Source: an alpha proteobacterium SCGC AAA536-K22
GTDB taxonomy: Bacteria; Pseudomonadota; Alphaproteobacteria; Puniceispirillales; Marisalimonadaceae
Assembly (NCBI GenBank): GCA_000421325.1
Contig: ATWQ01000001.1
Coordinates: 1-64,000 of the forward strand
DNA: 64,000 nt
Reading direction: 5' to 3'
The notes below the pieces were generated by a model. The model ran no database searches. It was not told where the DNA came from and saw only the letters and a program-made list of their open reading frames with translations. Position numbers and translations under genes: made by a program. Numbering within the stretch: position 1 is the stretch's first letter; the number at the start of each line of letters is the position of its first letter. Positions 23,971-32,689 of this stretch are shown in pieces.

Positions 23971-25218
23971 TTAAGGATTAATTAATACGGCCCTGAAATC
24001 ATTTACATTGGTTAGTGTCGGTGATGTAAATATTAAATCATTAATTTTTTTAAAAAATGAATATGAATCATTGTTGTCTAAATAAGTTTGTGGATTAGCT
24101 TTTTTAAACATTGCTTTATTTAGCGTCTCTTGAGAAATATATGCTCCTGCGTTATCCTCAATACCATCTATTCCGTCTGTGTCAACAGCAAGGGCACTTA
24201 TATTTTTTGCTTTTTTTAGATTAATCGCCATTGATAACATTAGTTCCGTATTTCTTCCTCCTTTACCGTTTCCTATAACTTTTACTGTAGTTTCACCTCC
24301 AGATAAAAGTAAAATTGGTTTACTTAAACTAATATTTTTATATTTTTTTTCATTACTTATCTTTATTGCTAATTCAGCCATTTTTTTACCTTCAACCCTT
24401 GCTTCTCCTTCAAGACAATCAGACAAAATTATAGGAATGTAACCTTCTTTTTCTGCTACATTTGCAGCGCTTTTGAGAGCCATTATAGGATTAGCTATCA
24501 TGTATTGAGGAGATTTTATTAATTGAGGTAACGTGTTTTTATAAATAATTTTTTTAATTTTATCACTTATGGATATTTTATAATGATCTAATATAGATAT
24601 TGAATCTTCATTTGAGCCAGTTGCTTGTATTGTTGGACCAGAGCCAATGTAGGCTGGATCATCTCCTGGAATATCTGATATCATATAGGTCGATAGTTTT
24701 GCTGGAAAAATTGTTTGTGCAAGGCGTCCACCTTTTAATTGAGATAGAGAACGTCTTACAATATTCATTTCATCAATAGGAGCACCACTAATTAAAAGCT
24801 CTTTATTTATTCTTTGTTTGTCTTCAAAACTGACACCACTCAAAGGTAATGTTAATAAAGATGATGCTCCTCCAGAAATAAGAAAGACAACATGGTCGCT
24901 CTGAGTTGAGTTTGAAGCTATATCAAATATTTTCTTTGATGCAAGTAGACCATTTTTATCTGGTTCTGGATGTGAAGCTTCAATTACTTCTACAAATTTA
25001 GTTTTGGTGAAGTGCCCATATCTTGTTATAACTAATCCTTCAACAGGTCCTTCATAATTATTTTCAAATTCCTGAGCCATACTTGCTGCGGCTTTTCCTG
25101 CACCAAGAACTATAAGTTTACCTTGAGGTTTAGTTGGAGTTTTTTTAAACTTTCCTTTTGGACTAGCTGCTTCTAGAGCAGCATTCATAATTAATTTTAA
25201 TGATTTTTCGTTATTCAT
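23971..25218 (-). CDS. Glycerate 2-kinase (MOFRL/DUF4147 family)
   Basis: The 415-aa protein has the GckA/TtuD two-domain layout. The N-terminal DUF4147 domain has VLGAGKAAASMAQ, EASHPEPD, LISGGASSLL and ISDIPGDDPAYIGSGP. The C-terminal MOFRL domain has LLSGGETTVKVIGNG, GGRNTELMLS and VDTDGIDGIEDNAGAYI. It phosphorylates D-glycerate to 2-phosphoglycerate. In this window D-glycerate could come from glucosylglycerate phosphorolysis (operon at 27.6-32.7 kb) or from hydroxy-acid catabolism. It is monocistronic here and convergent with the GST. Confidence 0.88.
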   Translation of the reverse strand: MNNEKSLKLIMNAALEAASPKGKFKKTPTKPQGKLIVLGAGKAAASMAQEFENNYEGPVEGLVITRYGHFTKTKFVEVIEASHPEPDKNGLLASKKIFDIASNSTQSDHVVFLISGGASSLLTLPLSGVSFEDKQRINKELLISGAPIDEMNIVRRSLSQLKGGRLAQTIFPAKLSTYMISDIPGDDPAYIGSGPTIQATGSNEDSISILDHYKISISDKIKKIIYKNTLPQLIKSPQYMIANPIMALKSAANVAEKEGYIPIILSDCLEGEARVEGKKMAELAIKISNEKKYKNISLSKPILLLSGGETTVKVIGNGKGGRNTELMLSMAINLKKAKNISALAVDTDGIDGIEDNAGAYISQETLNKAMFKKANPQTYLDNNDSYSFFKKINDLIFTSPTLTNVNDFRAVLINP

Positions 25219-25308
25219 AATATATTTGCAATTTTATTTATTTTCTTAAAGAATGACTTAGCAAATGTTTAAATTCAACCTTAAAATAAGTTATAACATA
25301 GGAATTAT

Positions 25309-26094
25309 ATGTCTATTATTGAAAATGAAAAAATTGGTAATACCTCAGTCGTTACCTTGAATAATCCTTCAAAAAGAAACTCAATGATTAAGGGGTTTCA
25401 TGACGAATTTCAGTCAGCTATAAAAATAGCAGAGGAAGATAAAAATATTTGCTCTGTTGTTATTACAGGTGCTGGAGATTTTTTTTGTGCAGGTGGTGAT
25501 CTGAATGCTCTAAAAACAAGAAGATCAATGACTGAACAAGAGAGGTACCGAACTTTAAATCAATTAAATGGGACTATCGAATCTATTTATAATTGTTCAA
25601 AACCAATTATAGCCGCTATCGAAGGAGGGGCAGCAGGAGCAGGTGTTTCATTAGCAATGGCTTGTGATTTAGTAGTTATGAGTGAGCATAGCTTTTTTTC
25701 TCTGGCTTATGTTAAAATTGGTTTAACACCTGATGGTGCGGCCACTAAATTTTTATCTGAAACCATGCCTCGTCAAATGTTAGCTGAGATGGCAATGATA
25801 GGAGGAAAAATTGATTCATCAAGACTATATAATATTGGCGCAATAAATGTATTAGCTCAAAAAGGTAATGCAAAAGAGACTGCTGTAGAATTATCTAAAA
25901 ACTTTGAAAATCTTCCTAAAAACTCTATTTCGAGAATTAAAAAGCTATCAAGATTAGCTTATGGTAATGATTTCTCAGAACAGATAAAATTGGAAACAGA
26001 CTATATGGTTAAATCTCAAGGTGATACTGAGAGTATGGAGGGCATAGACGCCTTTTTAGAAAAAAGAGCACCAGATTATAAAAAGTTGAGATAA
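25309..26094 (+). CDS. Enoyl-CoA hydratase/isomerase (crotonase) family protein
   Basis: The 261-aa protein has the crotonase fold: GAGDFFCAGGDLNALK for CoA and oxyanion binding and IAAIEGGAAGAGVSLAMACD. The two glutamates of classical hydratases are absent: the GGGCE position reads GAGVS, and the GQPE position reads SLAY. An Asp follows in GLTPDGAAT. It is therefore more likely an isomerase, thioesterase or other crotonase than a standard hydratase. Single gene with taggaattatATG start context. Confidence 0.8.
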   Translation: MSIIENEKIGNTSVVTLNNPSKRNSMIKGFHDEFQSAIKIAEEDKNICSVVITGAGDFFCAGGDLNALKTRRSMTEQERYRTLNQLNGTIESIYNCSKPIIAAIEGGAAGAGVSLAMACDLVVMSEHSFFSLAYVKIGLTPDGAATKFLSETMPRQMLAEMAMIGGKIDSSRLYNIGAINVLAQKGNAKETAVELSKNFENLPKNSISRIKKLSRLAYGNDFSEQIKLETDYMVKSQGDTESMEGIDAFLEKRAPDYKKLR

Positions 26095-26129
26095 TTTTTT
26101 ATCTGGCATAGTGATTGCTAATATATAAT

Positions 26130-26816
26130 ATGATTGTATTTAAGAGCCTTTTCATATTTATAAGTTTTTTTCTTTTTATAATAAAAGATACTTATGCTTC
26201 TACCCAAAAAAAAAATGAATCCTGTGAAAAGGTAATTGAAACTATAGAGGACCTTACGGATATTCCAAAAAATCTTCTCTTAAGTATTGGCAAATCTGAA
26301 TCAGGTAGGATATTAAAAAGTAATAAACATGTTATCTGGCCATGGACAGTAAATCATGCTGGAAAGAGCCTTTTTTTTGATACTAAAAACCAAATGAAAA
26401 AGTATGTTTTAAAATATGTAAAGAAACAGGATTATAACCTTGATGTTGGTTGCATGCAAATAAACCTAAAGTGGCATAAAAATAATTTTAAAAAAATAAG
26501 CGATATGTTTGCTGTTGAACCAAATGTGTCTTATGCGGCGTCTTTTTTGTTACAATTAAAGAATAAACACGGTTCATGGGATAAAGCTATAAAATATTAT
26601 CACTCTTCAGATCCAAAAAAAAATAAACCCTATTTGATCAAAGTGAACCATTTTTGGAAGATTAAAGAAGACACTACGGTAAAGTCAGCAATAAATATAA
26701 AGAAAAAAGAACCTAATACAAAATCACTTTCAAGTATCATAAAAGATAGGCAGCCTTATCTATTTGCAAGGATTGAAAAGGTAAAATTTTTTAGGAATAT
26801 ATTCTCACAAAATTAA
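26130..26816 (+). CDS. Periplasmic lytic transglycosylase-like (SLT domain) protein
   Basis: I choose the ATG at 26130 (228 aa) because it places a signal peptide (FKSLFIFISFFLFIIKDTYA) directly at the N terminus. The mature part has ESCEKVIETIEDL, the catalytic glutamate in SIGKSESGR, DVGCMQINLKWH (SLT MQI motif) and KAIKYYHSSDP. It would cleave peptidoglycan between MurNAc and GlcNAc. The long insert WPWTVNHAGKSLFF also occurs in lytic transglycosylase-like proteins tied to secretion or flagella, but no such genes are nearby. Confidence 0.8.
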   Translation: MIVFKSLFIFISFFLFIIKDTYASTQKKNESCEKVIETIEDLTDIPKNLLLSIGKSESGRILKSNKHVIWPWTVNHAGKSLFFDTKNQMKKYVLKYVKKQDYNLDVGCMQINLKWHKNNFKKISDMFAVEPNVSYAASFLLQLKNKHGSWDKAIKYYHSSDPKKNKPYLIKVNHFWKIKEDTTVKSAINIKKKEPNTKSLSSIIKDRQPYLFARIEKVKFFRNIFSQN

Positions 26817-26847
26817 ATTTATTAATTGATTAAAAATCAAATATGTA

Positions 26848-26869
26848 AATAGTTAAAGAGTTAACTATT
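26848..26869. promoter_or_regulatory. Inverted repeat AATAGTTAA-AGAG-TTAACTATT
   Basis: A 9-bp perfect inverted repeat with a 4-nt centre ends 25 bp before the nitroreductase start. It is not followed by a T tract, so it is not an obvious terminator. An operator for the nitroreductase gene is possible. Confidence 0.4.
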
Positions 26870-26894
26870 AAGAACAATTTGTGAGGTTATAAAT

Positions 26895-27566
26895 ATGAAT
26901 GTTAAGGAAGCTTTTGTATCAAGAAGGTCTGTCAGAAGATTTTTATCCAAGCCAGTGCCTAAAGATAAAATAAAAAATATATTAGAGTGTTCTGCTTTTG
27001 CGCCAAGTGGTCATAACATTCAACCTTGGCATGTATATGTAGTAGAAGGTAAGAAGAAAGAAACCATTACTAACTCTATATTAGAATCAATTAAAGATGG
27101 TTCTGCTAAAAATTTTAAACAAGAATTTGATTATTATCCCACGGAATGGTTTGAACCTTTTATTTCAAGAAGAAGAGCCGTTGGTTTTGAGCTTTACAAA
27201 TTACTTAATATTGGACGAGAAGATTTTGAAGCTAGAGATAAGCAAATGCAAGAAAACTTCCATTTTTTTGGTGCCCCACTAGGAATGTTTATAACTATGG
27301 ATAGAAGGCTTGCTACTGGTACATTTATGGATGTTGGTATGTTTATCCAAAGTATTTTAGTTGGTGCTAGAGGAGAAGGTTTACATTCATGTGGTCAGGT
27401 AGCATTTACAAAATTTCATACATTAATAGCAGATCATCTTAACTTTAAAGAGAATGAGATGTTAGTTTGTGGCGTATCAATTGGATATGAAGATACTAAT
27501 GCACCAGAAAATGCATTAAGAGTAGAAAAATTGGATTATACTGACTATACAACTTTTCTATCGTAA
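26895..27566 (+). CDS. Nitroreductase family protein
   Basis: The 223-aa protein has the FMN-binding N-terminal block AFVSRRSVRRFLSKPVP, APSGHNIQPWHVYVVEG, and C-terminal HSCGQVAFTKFHTL and MLVCGVSIGYED. It is an FMN-dependent oxidoreductase using NAD(P)H; natural substrates of this branch (quinones, nitro compounds, flavins) cannot be told from sequence. A ribosome binding site tgaggt lies about 8 nt upstream. It is followed after 35 bp by the MFS gene of the glucosylglycerate operon. Confidence 0.88.
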   Translation: MNVKEAFVSRRSVRRFLSKPVPKDKIKNILECSAFAPSGHNIQPWHVYVVEGKKKETITNSILESIKDGSAKNFKQEFDYYPTEWFEPFISRRRAVGFELYKLLNIGREDFEARDKQMQENFHFFGAPLGMFITMDRRLATGTFMDVGMFIQSILVGARGEGLHSCGQVAFTKFHTLIADHLNFKENEMLVCGVSIGYEDTNAPENALRVEKLDYTDYTTFLS

Positions 27567-27601
27567 TAAAGTAGAAATAGCGTTTTACGAGGGTATTAAT
27601 C

Positions 27602-28828
27602 ATGAAAATGATTACTTTAGATAGTACAAAATCTTATTCAATTCCTGATATCTATTTGAATATTGGACATTTGTTAGATCATTTTATGATGTTAATTTTT
27701 GCCAAGGCTGCTTTTGATGCTGGAAGGGAATTTGGATTATCGTATGAACAAATTATCGTTTATGGTACTTTAGGTGTTGTTTTGTTTGGAGCTGCCGCAC
27801 CACTAGCTGGTTGGTTGGCGGATAAGTATTCTAGGGCAATATTAATAACTATATATCCATTTGGTTTAGCTTTGGGGTCTATTTTAGCAGCATTTTCAAG
27901 TTCGACAGTTATGTTAGGTATTTCTCTTGGGATTGTAGGTTTTTTTGCAGCAATATATCACCCTGTTGGAATTGCCATGATAACAAAGAGACCAGGAAAA
28001 GTAGGTTTGAGGTTGGGGGTTAATGGAGTTTGGGGAAATATGGGTGTTGCAATAGCTCCAATATTAACTGGCTTTTTAATACTCTATAGTGATTGGAGGT
28101 TAGCATTTATTATTCCATCATTAATATGTTTCTGCTTTGGAATTTCACAAATATTTGCCTTTATTGAATTAGAGGAAAGTAAACCACAAGACAATTCACA
28201 AAATACCAAAAAAGACCCCTCTATAACATCGGAAGGTTGGCAAACTGTTCTAGTTTGTTTAAGTATTGTTACCCTATCTGGTGGGTTTATTTTTGGATCT
28301 TTGACATTTCTTATACCAAGACTATTTGAAGTAAATATGTTGCAAATTTCAAGTGATGTTGCAGTTACCGGTGTATTAGCAGGATTTGTTTATGCAATTG
28401 CTTCATTTTCTCAAATAGGCACGGGGTGGTTGGTAGATAAAATTCCTCCAAAATTTGTTTTATCTGCTATGGGTTTAGGCCAATTAATTTTTATATATAT
28501 TGCAAGTTATTCTTATGATTATAGTTTGTTATTCATCATGTTAGCAGCTATGATTTTTGTTTTTGGACAAGTTCCTATAACAGATGTAATATTAGTAAAG
28601 TACGTTCAAGATAACTGGAGAGGTAGAGTCCTCTCAATAAAATTTATGGTTAATTTATGCGCTGGAGCTTGCGTGTTACCTGTGACATCGTATCTATTGA
28701 AAAATGGATATAATTTTTCATTCATACTCGAGTCACTAGCATTAATTTCTATAGCGGTCATTATCTCAGGATTACTTTTGCCTAATAAAACATCAAATAT
28801 ATATATTGCAAAACAAAAATATTTATAA
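27602..28828 (+). CDS. MFS transporter at head of glucosylglycerate operon
   Basis: The 408-aa protein has about 12 membrane segments and the MFS motif A variant GWLADKYSRA in the first half, with GWLVDKIPPKF as the second-half counterpart. The start has gaggg about 9 nt upstream. It overlaps the upstream region of the phosphatase gene and is co-directional with the next three genes, so an osmolyte or precursor transport role is likely, but the direction of transport and substrate are unknown. SxxYHPVG in the fourth helix recalls the fosmidomycin-resistance-like branch. Confidence 0.82.
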   Translation: MKMITLDSTKSYSIPDIYLNIGHLLDHFMMLIFAKAAFDAGREFGLSYEQIIVYGTLGVVLFGAAAPLAGWLADKYSRAILITIYPFGLALGSILAAFSSSTVMLGISLGIVGFFAAIYHPVGIAMITKRPGKVGLRLGVNGVWGNMGVAIAPILTGFLILYSDWRLAFIIPSLICFCFGISQIFAFIELEESKPQDNSQNTKKDPSITSEGWQTVLVCLSIVTLSGGFIFGSLTFLIPRLFEVNMLQISSDVAVTGVLAGFVYAIASFSQIGTGWLVDKIPPKFVLSAMGLGQLIFIYIASYSYDYSLLFIMLAAMIFVFGQVPITDVILVKYVQDNWRGRVLSIKFMVNLCAGACVLPVTSYLLKNGYNFSFILESLALISIAVIISGLLLPNKTSNIYIAKQKYL

Positions 28829-28856
28829 TGTTGAAATTACAGTTAAGTTGCCCATC

Positions 28857-29681
28857 ATGAAACATGAAGATATATTAATATTTACAGACCTTGATGGATC
28901 TTTATTAAATCATAATGACTTTGAATTTAAAGAAATTAAAAGTTTCATATTAAATTGCCTTGATAAAGGGATAAAAATAATTCCTAATTCAAGCAAAACT
29001 AAAAGTGAAATTGAATATTTTTTTCATCAATTAGGAAAAAAATTACCCTATATTTTAGAGAATGGAGCTGCAATACATAATTTGAATTTACTTAATAATA
29101 ATTTTAAATTGAAAGAAAACTCAATAATTTTTAGTCGATCAATTGATCAGATTTTAGAAATTTTTTATACTACTGTTCCATTAGAATTTCGTAAGAAATC
29201 TGTTTTTATTAAAGATATGACAAAAGAAAAGCAAATGAAGATACTTGGTTTAAATGATAAATATTTACCATTTGCATTAGATAGAGAATATTCAATTCCA
29301 CTAATTTTCGAGGGATCACAAAAAGTTATTGATGAGTTTAGTTCTTTTTTAAAAAGTTTAGGACTTAAATTACATGAAGGTGGAAGAGTTTTTAATATTT
29401 GTGACGATTGTTCAAAGGGTTTTGCAATGAAATGCATAGTTGAAAAATTAAAAAATCAATATTCTGCTAATCCACATACTATTGTTGTTGGTGATAGTCC
29501 AAATGATATATCTATGTTGATGCAATCAGATCAGCCTTGTGTCATTCCATTACCTAATAGAAATAACTTAATTAATTTAAAAATAAAAAACATTTTAAGA
29601 GCAAAAAAATGTGCGCCAAAAGGCTGGGAAGAAGTTATTAAATCTTCCCTAAAAAAAATAAACATGAATTTGACAGGATAA
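28857..29681 (+). CDS. Glucosyl/mannosyl-3-phosphoglycerate phosphatase (HAD)
   Basis: I start at the ATG at 28857 (274 aa), giving the usual family N terminus KHEDILIFTDLDGSLL. The HAD nucleophile motif DLDGS is followed by IPNSSKTKSEIEYF, a cap domain, and motif IV GDSPNDISML. This is the MPGP-type COF branch, which dephosphorylates mannosyl- or glucosyl-3-phosphoglycerate. Because the next gene is a GpgS-like synthase, glucosyl-3-phosphoglycerate is the likely substrate. The gene starts 28 bp after the MFS stop and ends 3 bp before the synthase. Confidence 0.78.
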   Translation: MKHEDILIFTDLDGSLLNHNDFEFKEIKSFILNCLDKGIKIIPNSSKTKSEIEYFFHQLGKKLPYILENGAAIHNLNLLNNNFKLKENSIIFSRSIDQILEIFYTTVPLEFRKKSVFIKDMTKEKQMKILGLNDKYLPFALDREYSIPLIFEGSQKVIDEFSSFLKSLGLKLHEGGRVFNICDDCSKGFAMKCIVEKLKNQYSANPHTIVVGDSPNDISMLMQSDQPCVIPLPNRNNLINLKIKNILRAKKCAPKGWEEVIKSSLKKINMNLTG

Positions 29682-29684
29682 GAA

Positions 29685-30923
29685 ATGGGTAGCTTTTATC
29701 AAAATGGTATTGTTGCCAATTTACACGACTTTTCTTACGGATCATCGTCAGAAAATAATTATAAAAAATTAGAAAATGAATTAGTTCATTTTTCAAAAGA
29801 CAATCCTATGGAATTAATACTGCCCAGTTTGTTTAGTGAGATAAATGGAAGTGCACTTCCGAATATAGTAAATGAAATTAATAAAACAAAGTTTTTAAAC
29901 CATGTGGTTGTTGGGCTGGACAAATCTAACTCTCAAGAAAGCAAAACCGCTTTCAAATTCTTTGATCAATTAAAAATACCTTTTTCTATACTATGGAATG
30001 ATGGCCCAAGGTTGATGGAACTTGATGAAGAACTCAAGGAAAAAGGGTTGGCTCCACGTGAGTTTGGGAAAGGTAGAAACGTTTGGTATTGTATAGGTAT
30101 GACTTTAGCTAGAGGAGAAGCTGAATCTGTGGCCTTACATGATTGTGATATACTTACCTATGAAAAATCACTTTTGGCTAAATTATTTTACCCTGTAGCT
30201 AATCCTTTTTTTAATTTCCAATTTTGTAAAGGTTATTATCCAAGAGTTGCAGATGGAAAAATGAATGGAAGAGTTTCTAGGTTACTCGTTTTTCCATTAC
30301 TGTTAGCAATGGAAAAAACTATTGGAAAAAGTGAATATTTAGATTTCATGAAATCCTTTCGCTATCCACTTGCAGGTGAGTTTTCTTTTAGAAAAAATCT
30401 ATTGCCAGAATTAAGAATTCCCTCTGATTGGGGATTAGAAATAGGTGTGTTATCTGAAATGCAACGAAATCACTCTAGTAACAGAATATGTCAAGTAGAT
30501 TTAGCTCAAAAATATGATCACAAACATCAGGATTTATCTGAAAATGATGATAATTCAGGACTCTCAAGAATGTCCATTGATATAACAAAAGCCTTAATAA
30601 GGAAATTAGCAACACAGGGAAATATATTTAGTCTAGAAACATTCAGGAGCATTAAGGCTACCTATTACCGAACTGCTCTAGACATGATTGATATTTATAG
30701 AAGTGATGCCAAAATGAATGGGCTATCTTTTGACTCCCATACAGAAGAAAAAACTGTTGAATTGTTTGCTTTAAATATTATGAAGGCAGGAGAAACTTTT
30801 TTTGAAAATCCTATGGAAACGCCATTCATACCGACTTGGAATAGAGTTGTGAGTGCAATTCCTGATTTTTTAGATAGATTTAAATCAAGTGTTGAATTAG
30901 ATAATGCAGAACTTAGAAAATAA
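29685..30923 (+). CDS. gpgS: Glucosyl-3-phosphoglycerate synthase
   Basis: The 412-aa protein begins SFYQNGIVANLHDF, a hallmark of the GpgS-type (GT81-related) family. It contains ILWNDGPRL, GKGRNVWYCIG, and the metal-binding DxD in ALHDCDILTYEKSL. It condenses an NDP-glucose with 3-phosphoglycerate to give glucosyl-3-phosphoglycerate, then dephosphorylated by the upstream HAD gene. The product glucosylglycerate is a compatible solute typically made under nitrogen limitation and salt stress. The gene overlaps the downstream phosphorylase gene by 20 bp. Confidence 0.82.
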   Translation: MGSFYQNGIVANLHDFSYGSSSENNYKKLENELVHFSKDNPMELILPSLFSEINGSALPNIVNEINKTKFLNHVVVGLDKSNSQESKTAFKFFDQLKIPFSILWNDGPRLMELDEELKEKGLAPREFGKGRNVWYCIGMTLARGEAESVALHDCDILTYEKSLLAKLFYPVANPFFNFQFCKGYYPRVADGKMNGRVSRLLVFPLLLAMEKTIGKSEYLDFMKSFRYPLAGEFSFRKNLLPELRIPSDWGLEIGVLSEMQRNHSSNRICQVDLAQKYDHKHQDLSENDDNSGLSRMSIDITKALIRKLATQGNIFSLETFRSIKATYYRTALDMIDIYRSDAKMNGLSFDSHTEEKTVELFALNIMKAGETFFENPMETPFIPTWNRVVSAIPDFLDRFKSSVELDNAELRK

Positions 30924-32670
30924 AATTAATGATAATATTAATTTAGATATTTTAAAAAGGTTAAAATATATTTATAGGGCAACTATTTCTGCCAATAAAA
31001 CCTTAGATTATTCAAAAAAAATTAATCAATTAATAAATATTTATAAATCAAAAAATAGTTCTATCGATGTAAATGAGCCCTGGTCTGAAAAAACCGTCTT
31101 ACTGATTACTTATGCAGATAACGTAAATAATGGATTGGTTGGGAAGACAATTCGTGATTTTATTATGTTTTATAATAAATATTTTTCTACATTTATAGAT
31201 AGCATTCACTTTTTACCATTTTTCCCATCGAGTGGTGATGGAGGCTTTTCTGTTAAAAATCATGAAGAAATAGATCCTGTATTTGGAAATTGGGAAGAAA
31301 TAAAAGAATTATCAAAAAATGCTAATATTATGACAGACTTAGTTTTAAATCATGCTTCTTCTGAAGGGAAATGGTTTCACAACTTTAAAACGGGCAAAAG
31401 TCCAGGCAAAGACTACTTTTTTACAATTAACAATAATTATGATTATAGCAATGTTATTAGACCAAGAGATCATGATCTTCTTAAAGAGATAAAAATATTA
31501 AATGATACCAAAAATTTATGGTGTACGTTTAGTTATGACCAAATTGATTTAAATTTTAGAAATCCGGAAGTTTTATTAGAGTTTATTACTTTAATACTAA
31601 AATTATCTAGTTACGGAGTTAAAATATTTAGACTAGATGCAGTAGCATTTATTTGGAAAGAAACTGGTACCAGTTGTCTAAACTTACCTGAAACACACGA
31701 AATAATTAAGTTACTTAGAGATATTGTTGATCAACTTGATAAGAACATAATTATTGTAACAGAAACAAATTTACCAAAGGAAGAAAATTTAAGTTATTTT
31801 GGAAAAAATGATGAGGCTCACTGGATATATAATTTTCCTTTGCCTCCTTTAATTATACATACTTTTTTATTTGGAGATTCTACTTCATTGACAAAATGGA
31901 GTATGAAAATGCCACCTGCTCAAGTTGGGAATGCGTATTTAAATTTTATTGCATCTCATGATGGAATAGGTATGAGACCTGCTGAAGGTATCTTATCAGA
32001 AGAAGAAATAAGTGATATGTTGAAGAGATTAAAAAAGAATGGAAGTCAATTTTCAATGAGAAAGTTGCCATCTAAGCAAGAAAAAGTTTATGAGGCTAAC
32101 ATATCATTATTTAGTGCCTTACAATACACTGATATCGATAGTACAGGAAAATTTGCTCTAGAACGATTTATCGCATCACATTGTATTATTTTATCTATTG
32201 AAGGTGTTCCTGCTTTTTATTTCAACTCTTTTTTTGCTACTAAAAATGACGATAAATCTTACTTAAATAGTAAAGTTAAAAGAGATCTTAACAGGCATAA
32301 ATGGAATTATTCAAATTTAGAAGCTACTTTCAATGATGAAAAATCTGTTGAAAATAATTGTTATGAACTTCTGAAAAAATTAATATCTATTAGAAAAGCT
32401 CAACCTGCTTTTCATCCAAATGCAACTCAATTTACCTTGAATTTAAATAAAAACATTTTTTCAGTTTGGAGACAAAGTAGGGATAGACGTCAAAGCATTT
32501 TTGCAATAACAAATGTCACTAAAAAAAATATTGAGTTGAATACTAATATGATAAATCTTATTGATGATGAGCAATGGTATGATTTATTAAATCCTGAAAT
32601 TCGTTTCAAAGATGAACAGAAAATCAAACTTGGTCCTTATCAAACAATTTGGATAACGAACTTCAAATAA
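30904..32670 (+). CDS. Glucosylglycerate phosphorylase-like GH13_18 enzyme
   Basis: The 588-aa protein is a sucrose-phosphorylase-type GH13: HFLPFFPSSGDGGFSV and DLVLNHASSEGKWF near the N terminus. The nucleophile Asp is in IFRLDAVAFIWKE, the acid Glu in IVTETNLP and the transition-state Asp in IASHDGIGMRPAEG. Members of subfamily GH13_18 split sucrose, glucosylglycerol or glucosylglycerate with phosphate. Being fused by overlap to gpgS and its phosphatase makes glucosylglycerate the best substrate, giving glucose-1-phosphate and D-glycerate. This provides a recycling arm in the same operon. Confidence 0.82.
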   Translation: MQNLENKINDNINLDILKRLKYIYRATISANKTLDYSKKINQLINIYKSKNSSIDVNEPWSEKTVLLITYADNVNNGLVGKTIRDFIMFYNKYFSTFIDSIHFLPFFPSSGDGGFSVKNHEEIDPVFGNWEEIKELSKNANIMTDLVLNHASSEGKWFHNFKTGKSPGKDYFFTINNNYDYSNVIRPRDHDLLKEIKILNDTKNLWCTFSYDQIDLNFRNPEVLLEFITLILKLSSYGVKIFRLDAVAFIWKETGTSCLNLPETHEIIKLLRDIVDQLDKNIIIVTETNLPKEENLSYFGKNDEAHWIYNFPLPPLIIHTFLFGDSTSLTKWSMKMPPAQVGNAYLNFIASHDGIGMRPAEGILSEEEISDMLKRLKKNGSQFSMRKLPSKQEKVYEANISLFSALQYTDIDSTGKFALERFIASHCIILSIEGVPAFYFNSFFATKNDDKSYLNSKVKRDLNRHKWNYSNLEATFNDEKSVENNCYELLKKLISIRKAQPAFHPNATQFTLNLNKNIFSVWRQSRDRRQSIFAITNVTKKNIELNTNMINLIDDEQWYDLLNPEIRFKDEQKIKLGPYQTIWITNFK

Positions 32671-32689
32671 GAATAAATTAATAGGTTTA

